Shown here in pieces: positions 1-7,868 of a stretch of 22,255 nt of DNA (position 1 is the stretch's first letter; each line of letters opens with the position of its first letter). The notes beneath the pieces are model-generated. The model did not search any database. It had not been told where the DNA came from and worked only from the letters and a program-made list of their open reading frames with translations. The DNA comes from Antrodiella citrinella (taxonomy: Eukaryota; Basidiomycota; Agaricomycetes; Polyporales; Steccherinaceae). A program made the position numbers and the translations under genes. The stretch is from contig SGPM01000379.1 of NCBI GenBank assembly GCA_004802725.1, positions 1-22,255 of the forward strand. The letters run 5' to 3'.

Positions 1-522
1 TGGCTTCACTATCATTATTTTGTGCTAGTATAATTTCAGCCCAATTAAATATATATATCAATAGTAGGCTGCTATCGCACTGGTATATTAATATCCCCCT
101 CCCTTGCTTATTACAATAATCATCTCATCTTTTTTTTATTTTACTTTGTGTTAATGGTGATTTATTTTTAATTTTAACTTTATATTTTTAATCATTTTTG
201 TTAATATCTATAATAGTCTATGAAATACTATTTCATCTATAGTATAATTAAGGTAATCCTTTTCTCTAATATTCCTATATTCTTAAAAATATCTAAAATT
301 TCTAATCTGTTTTATGGTAATAGTATTTAAAAAGATGTTAAATACTATCATTGTACAAAAAAAAAATTTTTTTTACAATTTGATTGTAATTCTATCACTG
401 TTAGGTATTTCCCATCTTTAAATGTTTTAAGAACTTCATTTATGAAGTGAAAAGAAATTAAATTTGGATTTTGATTATATCTTGTTTCCAGTAAATTAGA
501 GACTAGTAAAACTGCATCACAT
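1..522. other. AT-rich terminal block, origin unknown
   Basis: This block is strikingly AT-rich (roughly three quarters A+T by eye), while everything after 545 is GC-rich. No complete gene is visible. On the minus strand two short stretches read like protein: one from about 510 to 380 (containing NEVLKTFKDGKYLTVIELQS) and one from about 115 to 1 (containing GILIYQCDSSLLLIYIFNWA). Between them lies a stop-rich, extremely AT-rich section (about 130-350) that could be an intron or decayed sequence. I recognise no family. It could be a decayed AT-rich transposon, a mitochondrial insertion, foreign sequence joined at a contig end, or chance open frames. Confidence 0.4.
357..374. repeat. A10/T8 homopolymer palindrome
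   Basis: Ten A are followed directly by eight T, flanked by short complementary bases (TGTA before, TACA after), so the site can fold into a hairpin. It lies at the end of one protein-like minus-strand stretch, where a homopolymer slip could have broken the frame. No function is assigned. Confidence 0.6.
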
Positions 523-544
523 AAAAAAAAAAAAAAAAAAAAAA
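523..544 (+). repeat. Poly(A) run of 22 at a composition boundary
   Basis: Twenty-two consecutive A sit exactly between the AT-rich block and the GC-rich remainder. A run like this at an abrupt boundary can be the tail of a retroposed transcript (plus orientation), a filler at a repair junction, or an artefact joining two unrelated sequences. No target-site duplication could be identified because the left end of the block is outside the window. Confidence 0.75.
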
Positions 545-988
545 TGGCCTGCCCAGCCCGAGGGCCGAAGCAGAACAGGAAAATATTGAGACGGTGCATG
601 AGCCGGAGCCCATACAAACCGCAGGGTTCCTCTGGGGGACAAGGTCGCCGTGCTATGGAAGACCCCTACGGCCCACACACCCAGGTAGGTGAGGGGGCTT
701 GTGCCATCAAGGTAAGTATGAGTTACGCAGGTGGGCGGGCTCTCCCTTATGTACCCGCCGGCGCCCACGCACAGCGCACGGACCATCGTTCAGGGCAGGC
801 GCTGTCGCACTCTCGTACGGCTCATGGTCGCCCGTTACGTGCACAATGTGGCGAACAACACCGAACAGAAATACCATCTTGTTGCCAACGCGTATGGCTA
901 CCTGGAGGATTCGTATGGCGTGCTTCAGCGCGTTCGAATGATATAAGTCTCGTATCATACTGAACAAGCCTTTCACCCAACACCCACA
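545..988 (+). promoter_or_regulatory. Upstream region of the CoA-binding gene
   Basis: There is no recognisable gene here. Several short open frames exist on both strands but none has family features or splice structure. The stretch next to 989 includes a TATA-like GATATAAG about 50 nt before the start codon and probably holds the promoter and leader of the downstream gene. Confidence 0.4.
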
Positions 989-1584
989 ATGTCTGGTGCC
1001 GTCGAAATTCAAAGGCTCTTTCTCTCGTCTCCCAAATTCGCCGTGGTTGGCGCGTCAAAGGACCAGTCAAAGTTTGGTACAAAGGTGTGTCCATTTCCGT
1101 TCTTACGACATCCATATCGAATCTAATGATCGCGCGCGATAGGTTCTGAAGTGGTACCAGGGTCGCGATAAGAACGTCACCCCAGTACATCCTGTAAGCA
1201 TACGCGGTCTTGCGATATAGGATGCCTCAGCTCATATCGTCACGTAGAAGGAGGATGAGCTCGAAGGCGTCGCAACCATACGCGCCCTGAGCGACCTCCC
1301 GAACCCTGCAGAGACGTCCGTCAGTATCATCACACCAGCCAAGGTGAGCTGCCTTTCTAGATCATCGTCTCATCATACCAAGGCACTCACAACATGCTTA
1401 GATCACGCTGGGTCTCCTGGAGCAGGCAAAGGCCCTCTCCATCCCCGCTCTTTGGTTGCAACCTGGGGCAGAAGACCCTGCTGTCATCAAATTTATCCAA
1501 GACAACGGTCTCTCCGAGAAGGTCATATATGGGGGTCCGTGTATCCTGGTTGAGGGGGACGGTATCATCAAGAGCCTGTTGTGA
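989..1584 (+). CDS. CoA-binding domain protein (YccU-like)
   Basis: A four-exon gene of 141 aa: exons 989-1084, 1143-1193, 1248-1343 and 1402-1584, all introns phase 0 with GT..AG ends. The protein is a single Rossmann-type CoA_binding_2 domain. Residues 17-24 (FAVVGASK) form the first strand and nucleotide loop, and FGTK follows. KWYQGRDKNVTPVHPKEDEL matches the family's conserved turn into an (N)PK-E motif. TSVSIITPAKITLGLLEQA and the IPALWLQPGAED segment are typical of this family, which occurs in bacteria and fungi as a small cytosolic protein of undefined role, presumed to bind CoA or a related nucleotide. The length fits a complete member and no part is missing. It converges on pseudogene A, about 100 nt away. 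Identification rests on remembered motifs. Confidence 0.88.
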
Positions 1585-1682
1585 ATGCGTTAGAAGACAG
1601 ATGTGTACTTTTTGTAATTGCGAGGTCACGCCCATCCCATTCTGCATTATCATGCGTCCCAGAGACAGATCGGAGTGCGTCT

Positions 1683-2998
1683 TCATTGCAAAAGGTACAT
1701 ACCGCCGTCGGGGTACAAGTTCCGCGTCTTTAGTACCCTCTCTTCGATATTTCCGGCAAAGCCTTCCGAAACCCTTCTCTCACTTTCTGTTCCGCTCCCC
1801 AACCAGACTGTGTTGGCATTGCCGATGATAACGATACGCACCGTCTCCATGTTGCCATGGTGGGACCGTTGCGAGGAAAGATCCAGCTCTTGGCCACTGG
1901 GAGTTGTTCCGCTCATATAACAATTCCAGTGTGATTAAGCGGAGTGACGTGCACAGACACCTTCGCAGAGTGTTCCTTCCCAACGCGGAGGCCATGCAAG
2001 TCTTGGCCGTCATCTAAGTATGGGAGAGCACGTAAGCGTGAACGCAGGGTGGAGCCGCTCACTTCGTCTGAGTAGCCAAGCTTACTCACCGTACCCCGTA
2101 CCCGATGCGGAGCTCAACATCCAAGACATGATCGCCCTGCAGCATGCGGCAAGTCGCACGTCGTTGAGAATTCGTCCAGAGTATTGCCAAGCACAGTCAC
2201 GCTCTCCCGCTCGCGAACGTGCGGACTGCGCTTCAACATCTCCAAGACAGTCGTCTCCGGCATCCGACCCATAAACCGCGACTCCTTTGTCTGCAACTCC
2301 CCCATACTCCCGAGCCCATCCAGCAGCGCCCGTGCCCACTCGCTCATGTTCTCAGTAGATATTTGCGTACCTCCAGCGTATCGATCGCAGACAACAGGTT
2401 CAGGAACGCGACCAGGTGACAGATATGGGCTCCGAAGCCCACGTACTGCACGCTCACGTGCGCCAGGTTCAGACCACGACGCTGCGTGTCGGGCATATCC
2501 CATTCCCAACCCTCTGAGTTCGTCCCTGTAGTATTAGTGTCGCTGCGCTCCGACCTGTAAGGCAAGTTCATCGTGCACAATTCCCGCAAGTTCGACAGAC
2601 ACCCCAGCGCTCTTGCTAGCGCCGCCAACGGGACGACCTCTTCCTTTCGGGCCACAGATATCCACAAGGTCAACTTTTGGATACACCACGAGACGCCATC
2701 AATGTCATGGAGGATATTCTCTTGATTTTGTAAGAACCGCGCGAACAGGGAAATGGCGTGATGTTGCCTCGTCGCGTCCCGCCACTGTCTCTGCCTTGCA
2801 ATACCGGCCCACGCGCGACATACGCAGGACATCGTGCCTAGGATCTTGCGTGATTGAAGTTCCTCCTCTCCCTCCTCCATGCCTAAGCCGCGTGGCTTTT
2901 AACGCGATGGCAGCGATGAGTTGCGGCAGGGAGGGGATGTATATCGTTGGATCGTCCAGACGCGTCTTGGCCCGGGCATGGCCCTCAATGTGAGTCAT
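1683..2998 (-). pseudogene. F-box-like/LRR-like paralog A, degenerate
   Basis: This is homologous to the intact gene at 5440-6889. It starts with a RLDDP..IPSLPQLIAAIA segment (2998 to about 2890). The frame then changes, near 2885, to the conserved VCRAWAGIARQRQW F-box-like half, which runs to about 2390. Another change leads to EWARALLDGLGSMGELQTK (to about 2160), and a third to DHVLDVELRI. An intron 2089-2014 (GTGAGTAAG..CTTAG, 76 nt) sits at the same place as in the intact paralog. The second exon (SLRLITLELLYERNN) shifts again near 1860. At least four frame changes without splice signals argue for a pseudogene rather than a multi-exon gene. Sequencing error alone is unlikely because the amino-acid divergence is also high. 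Confidence 0.75.
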
Positions 2999-3216
2999 TA
3001 CTAGCGTTGCTATGACAAAAGACTGACTCAGAAGTCACTAAGAATGCCACAAAGGATGAATGTGACACTCACAATAAGTACGACCTCCGTATCTGACGAG
3101 ACAAAATGCAACTCAAGAAACTTTGACAATCGATCAAGTCTTGTGGTACGTGCTGAATTCGAGATGTGATGGCATTACGTGAGTAATGGCAGAGTTGTAT
3201 ACTTTGTACAAAATAC

Positions 3217-4667
3217 TCAATCACGGTCCAAAAGCTGCACTCTCAGCATACCCTTGTCCGAAATCTCTGGCAACGCAGCTCGGACCGCGTCCTCCGCCGG
3301 CGGATTGTCATCCACCATACACCAAGTCTCAGGATGCCTACTCAAAAATTGGATCTCCAGGAGCAGAGACTCGAAAGTAGGCATCCCGTTCAACATCCTC
3401 CGCAGGCTCATGTGTGACCACTCGTTCTCTTTGAACTGCTGCAGGAAGGTTTCGGCTTCGCCTGTGAGGATGATGTGCAGGCTCTTCACGTGGAGAGGTG
3501 GGACATCGCTCTTGACCATTGGGACGGGTCGCTATTGGGTTTGGCATAATAGGCTTCGAAAGTAACTGTGCGGAGGGTGCACGCCGAAAGTTTGGCGCAG
3601 TTTTCCTTCCACACACGGAGGAGCTCGGACTCGGCGTGTGTGACACCAATATGACATGACGAGTACATGTGCGCGACCATCAGCACTCCATCTGCCATGA
3701 CCGTAACATCCTAAAAACATAACTTACTGTCATACCACTGATGCACAACACGGAAGCGAACGTCCAACACGCCATCGCCTACCACCTGGAGTAACTCGCA
3801 AAACGTGGTGAACTACTCCGCTTTGTCGCTCTCCAGAGTCAGGCCCTCCAAGTCACGGACGTGCGCACCTCGCTTCAGAGTCTCCAGAACCACTGAATCT
3901 GCGCGATAAGCCGTCAGGCGCGACACCTTCGCTTGCAACACGCCTTTGCTCCCGAGCGAGTCCAGCAGGGCGCGTGCCTGTTCACTTCCTCTGTCGGAGA
4001 CGTGTTTGAACTCTTCAAGCTCTTCCCATGGGCCGTCCCTGTGTATCGATAACTCGCTGATCACACAGAAGAGGTTGAGGAACTCCACGAGTCGGACGAG
4101 CCGGTCTTCCGCCTTCGTTGTGTGGTACGACACGACGAGATGCTTCACGACGAGGCCCTCACCCCGACGCCATCTCTGTTTTGCAAACATGTCCACAATG
4201 GTCGGCTGTGACGAGTCCGCAGTTCTTGTCTCCGATTGCTTCGTCGTGACAGGCATACTGAATATAAGCAGTTGTTGCAAGTTCGGAAGTTGTCCTAACA
4301 AGGTCGTTAACTCCACCAGCGGAATGTCCGCCATACTGCACGTCAAGGACAACCTCCGGATACACCCCAAGATGGCCCTGCCATCACCGCGGACACGGTC
4401 CCGACCTTGCACAAACCTCGCGAACGGAGGTAATTGGGAAGGGATCTTATTTACTTGCATCCACAACTTGTTCCTCGCTAGACCGACCCAAGCGCGACAC
4501 ACACGTGTCATCGCCAAGAAGATCTTTCGAGGCACTGGAGCATCAAACTCCATGGCCTTGGACGCGATGATGTCGACGAGCTCGAGAGGCAGAGGGGGAA
4601 CACGGATCCTCGGGTGACTCAAGCGCGTTTGAGCGGGACGACGAGGAAGTGGATAGCGTTTGCTCAT
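3217..4667 (-). pseudogene. F-box-like/LRR-like paralog B, stop and frameshift
   Basis: The first exon is open from ATG at 4667 for 284 codons. It contains an F-box-like domain at about residues 23-70 (VPPLPLELVDIIASKA, then TRVCRAWVGLARNKLW), leucine-rich segments (LPNLQQLLIFS, LVRLVEFLNLF) and the conserved EQARALLDSLGSKGVLQAK block. A TAG at 3815-3813 occupies the place of the conserved Glu of the E-F pair seen in paralogs A and C; beyond it the same frame continues with family sequence (FTTFCELLQVVGDGVLDV). A donor GTAAGT follows at the family's intron position. The next part (LSACTLRTVTFEAYY) runs to about 3490 and then needs a frame change near WSRAMSHLST to continue as LHIILTGEAE through DKGMLRVQLL. 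One nonsense change plus one frameshift suggests a recent pseudogene; a truncated 284-aa protein could still be made. Confidence 0.75.
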
Positions 4668-4860
4668 GCTTCGAAAGAGTCGATTGTCGTGTCAAATGCT
4701 GTTATAGAGTGATAAGAGATTGGATAAAGTGAATGCTACGTGACTTACGAGACCTGATATCTGACAACACGGAAGAGAGAGCTGCCAAAAATGTTGGCGT
4801 TGAGGCTAAGCGCTTCAACCAAGGCAAGCTTGCAAATTCCGGCCGATCCCCGACGTAGTA

Positions 4861-5327
4861 ATGGTCAACTTCACAAACCCTCGTGGAATCGCGGCTCGTG
4901 AGCTGGTCAACACACAGATGCTGATGCCATCCTCGTGTGAGTATGTGTATTTACTGTCGTAACGGTCTCAGTGTCATTCAACTAACCCCTTTTTCTAGTA
5001 TTTCCAACTTCGCATTGCGTATTGCGCTCACCACCTCCGGTTTCAACTTTCCTTCACGGCCGTTCTCCGATATTGGGTTCTGTAACGGCACTGGAGCCAA
5101 CGTTTGTTGCGAGACTGGGCCGACAGCGTGAGACTCAACTTCATCTGCGACTGAACGTAGTGTTGAACGTTGAAGTGTTTACGTGGGTCATGGATTCGCA
5201 GATAGATTTCGTTTTCTTCAAGCGCGTCCCCGGCCCGGATGTTGCAGCCTCAGGCTATCGCATCGGCCACATTTACGTGGCTCAGGCATCTCAATGCATT
5301 GCGACCGACGAACATCGCGCGTGGTAA
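4861..5327 (+). CDS. Small unknown two-exon gene
   Basis: Exon 1 is 4861-4936 and exon 2 is 4999-5327, giving 134 aa. The intron (62 nt) is textbook: GTGAGT donor, CTAAC branch point, pyrimidine tract and CTAG acceptor, with matching phase. An AATAAA lies 24 nt after the stop. I do not recognise the protein. It has no obvious signal peptide or membrane span; the C-terminal half (VFTWVMDSQIDFVFFKRVPG, then YRIGHIYVAQASQ) looks the most protein-like. It could be a remnant of a larger gene with exons upstream, or a lineage-specific gene. It converges on the F-box-like gene C, with 112 nt between stop codons. The splice and poly(A) signals carry the call; homology does not. Confidence 0.42.
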
Positions 5328-5350
5328 ACAAACGAACAACTTTAAAGTTG

Positions 5351-5375
5351 AATAAAAAGCAGGACAATATTTATT
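5351..5375. terminator. Back-to-back AATAAA poly(A) signals
   Basis: AATAAA lies on the plus strand at 5351-5356 and on the minus strand at 5375-5370 (read as TTTATT). They fall in the 112-nt gap between the convergent stops of the 4861-5327 gene and gene C, so each gene has its own signal in a shared 3' region. The transcripts would overlap at their ends. Confidence 0.55.
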
Positions 5376-5439
5376 CTGCGCCGAATAGAGCCTATGGCTA
5401 CTCTTAGACTTTTCCCTCAACAAGAGTCCGAGTCTAAAC

Positions 5440-6889
5440 CTAGCCAGTTGTCAGATCGCCAGAAACAAGCATACCCCTCTCTGCAATCTCCCGAAAGACG
5501 GTCGTCTTGAACAGATCCAGTATCTGCAACTGCTGCATGGCCCTCAAACCATCATCTGAGGGTTGGATATTATGGTGCGGTGACACCCCGACCGACCGCA
5601 AGTTAGGCATCTTGTTCAGCACGCTCGGCAGTGTGCTCTTTCGCGCGTTTTCGGTGATGCGCGGGAAAGAGAGAAAAGGATATGCTATACTGAAGTGCAC
5701 CACTGAAAGAAGCGGGGAGACGTGGGTGAGAAATGACGCGGCACGGGCCCACGAGGAACCGTCCTTATCCTCGGGCGACCACACGATCATCCTGAGTGAG
5801 CGGAGCGACGTACAGGAGATCTTCGACTCGTTTTCTTGCCAATCTTGCAAGAATGTAGTGTCTATTGCATTCAATAGTCATTAGATGTGGTTATGATGTC
5901 CAGCGATGCCGCTCACCGTCCTCCGGGTCTGCCATGATGGTGAAGGTAAGGTCCAGTAGATGATCCTCCACTACGTGAATAAGATCGCATAAGGCCGAGA
6001 ACTCTTTGAGCTTTCCACAGAAGACGTGCAATTTCTGGAGATATTGGACATGAACAACATGCGTCATGATCATCAAGACCTCCTCCATGGTAGACGTCGA
6101 AACATCGACACTGCGAATTCGCGTCTGTATCATGCCTGCCTCTCCCAGTGCGTTCAAGTCTTTTTGCACCATTCTTCTGGACCGCTCCCAATCGATCCAG
6201 TCCTCTTCGTCATATTCGCCGCCAGAGACCTTAAGCTCTTGAATCTCGGAGAAGTAATTGAGAAACGTGACAAAATGAGCAATCCGCTCGCCCGGGATGA
6301 ACTCGTAGTCAACGATCTCCAGACGCTTCAGCGATATACCGCGTCCCGCGCAGTGGTCCTGTAGAGAGTACTCGTCGAGTCCGGATGGGAGCGTGCTGAG
6401 ACTGAGATCTTGCAAATTCGGTAGAAGATTGAACAAAGTCATGTAGGTAGTGATGGGGATCCGGACCTCAGCCATTTTGTGGTCGTTGTCAGCAAGACAC
6501 ACCCTCGCCGTCTTCACCAGCGGTCCCAGCGCGCCTCCGCTGTCCTGCAAAATTTGTATGAGACCCGGCAGCAAGGAAAGCCGCGATATCTGGATGTATT
6601 CCCATAGTACCTTTCTTGCAAGTCCCACCCACGCACGACACACGGTGGACATTGCGTTGAGGGGCTGCGTATCAGGATGTGGATCTCCGCGGAGTTCGTT
6701 GGCGATGGCGTCGACGATCTCGAGTGGCAACCGCGGAACGAACATCATCGGGTCGTCAAGACGCGTCCGTACAGAAAAGCCAAGGTCGTATGGGTCGAAG
6801 GACCCGAGTATCGTCCTTTCTTCAGCGTAGAGCAGCCCACCAGGGGTTGTGTCCAGATCGGCCATACTCGAAGGCCACCAGTAATCCAT
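5440..6889 (-). CDS. F-box-like/LRR-like protein (paralog C, intact)
   Basis: Two exons, 6889-5917 and 5861-5440, encode 464 aa. The 55-nt intron is GTGAGC..AATAG in phase 1. The F-box-like domain is at about residues 51-97: VPRLPLEIVDAIANEL, then STVCRAWVGLARKVLW, the usual LP-x-E-(I/L)-(V/I)-x-x-I and C-x-x-W core. The remainder has leucine-rich segments (LFNLLPNLQDLSLSTLP, LKRLEIVDYEFIPG, IQELKVSGGEY) and ends near REIAERGMLVSGDL. Such basidiomycete proteins are thought to be substrate receptors of SCF ubiquitin ligases, binding Skp1 through the F-box; the substrate is unknown. I chose the start at 6889 because it opens the longest family-consistent frame; in paralog D this ATG is AGG. It is the only unbroken member of four here. 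Confidence 0.8.
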
Positions 6890-7868
6890 GCCCGGGCCAC
6901 TAGTACTGTGACGCGTACGACCAAGTTCAAGTTCAACTTGAAGTCGAAAGCGTGGATTCTGTGAGAAATGAATAGGCTACAGCACGTTAGTAGCAGAAGT
7001 AGTTCGTGAATATGAGACGTACAACTTTTTCGTTTCGGCGGATGTGGTGAGAGATGAAAGAGAGAGCGAGGGAATGAGCCCAGCGCTCTAGAGAGTGATC
7101 GTAAAACAAAGGTCGATTATCGCACAATGGGCGTTGCCGAGTGGTCGTATCCTCCTCTACGACTCAAGTACGTCTTCGAAACCCACCACGCCGTCCCAGA
7201 CAGACACCGCACAAACCGCCAAAAAACTATGTATTGGCATCGACTCGGGGTTCAAGAACGCATCTATGTATACGTACAACCAGTACCGTATACTCCGAGC
7301 AACAAAGAAGCACAAAGGCATCGAGACAGAGAACGAAGAAATCAATTGCGTGCGAGGGAATGAGGTGGGGGGATTATGCATTATGATGAGACTGAAGGGT
7401 ATGACGAGAAGGGGGATGGGTTTAAAATGAACTTGAAATAATGCAGAAAACACAAAAAAAGACTACGACGCGAAAGCATGAAAGCGTGAAAGATATGTAT
7501 GGTTCCAAAAAAAGTCCGGTAGCAAAAAGCATCAATAACGAAATAAGCATCAAGCAGCAAAAGAAGGCAGAAGAAAAAGAGCAATCGGGACGAGCGACAT
7601 ATGTAGCTTACGCTTGCCCGAACAAAGTGAGCTGTATCAACAAACACAGCTGCACAAGATAAAACTGCACAAAGTCGATCGGCCGCGCGTGCCCCGCCAT
7701 CGCCATCGCCAACGCGTACCCGCCTACATGTCGTCTTGCCACAGCGACCGAGGCGGGGGTTGGCGGCGAAGGGGCAGGGGCAGAGTTACGGTCGTCTTCT
7801 ACAACCGTCCAAGCGTCGGGATCCTGAGCAGAGGAGACAGCATCGACGGTCACGTCTACACATTCTAG
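6890..7868. other. Spacer between gene C and the BCS1-like gene
   Basis: This holds the promoter side of gene C (minus strand, beginning at 6890) and the 3' region of the BCS1-like gene (minus strand, ending at 7869 in the simplest model). From about 7420 to 7600 the plus strand is A-rich, so the BCS1 transcript would be U-rich, as expected of a 3' UTR. Short open frames are present but none is convincing, apart from the possible extra BCS1 exon at 7608-7823. Confidence 0.5.
7608..7823 (-). other. Possible alternative last exon of the BCS1-like gene
   Basis: The annotated stop of the BCS1-like gene lies at 7871-7869. A GT at 7886-7885 directly after an in-frame AAG, a CTGAC branch-like site and an AG at 7825-7824 would define a 63-nt intron and join the frame to DPDAWTVVEDDRNSAPAPSP and about 50 more residues, ending at 7608. 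The acidic/Pro-Ser start resembles coding sequence, but its last 25 residues look like UTR and the donor (GTGGAG) is weak. If used, the protein would be about 778 aa instead of 712. Confidence 0.3.

Noticed and set aside
544..963. 139-codon plus-strand ORF starting at the end of the poly(A) run
   Set aside because: Its start codon comes from the A run itself, and the product shows no family traits; better read as upstream sequence of the 989 gene.
3813..3815. Programmed readthrough or recoding at the paralog B stop
   Set aside because: A second lesion (frameshift near 3490) lies downstream, so decay is the simpler explanation.
3946..4617. 223-codon plus-strand ORF
   Set aside because: It is antisense to the open first exon of paralog B, and the minus strand carries the family motifs.
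7127..7191. tRNA-like stretch: GCCGAGTGG A-box-like word, ACTCAAG loop-like word and GGCGT/ACGCC end pairing
   Set aside because: The D-stem partner is missing, the T-arm lacks its 5' half, there is no clean anticodon stem and the length does not suit a Leu or Ser tRNA. It is at most a decayed tRNA-derived piece.
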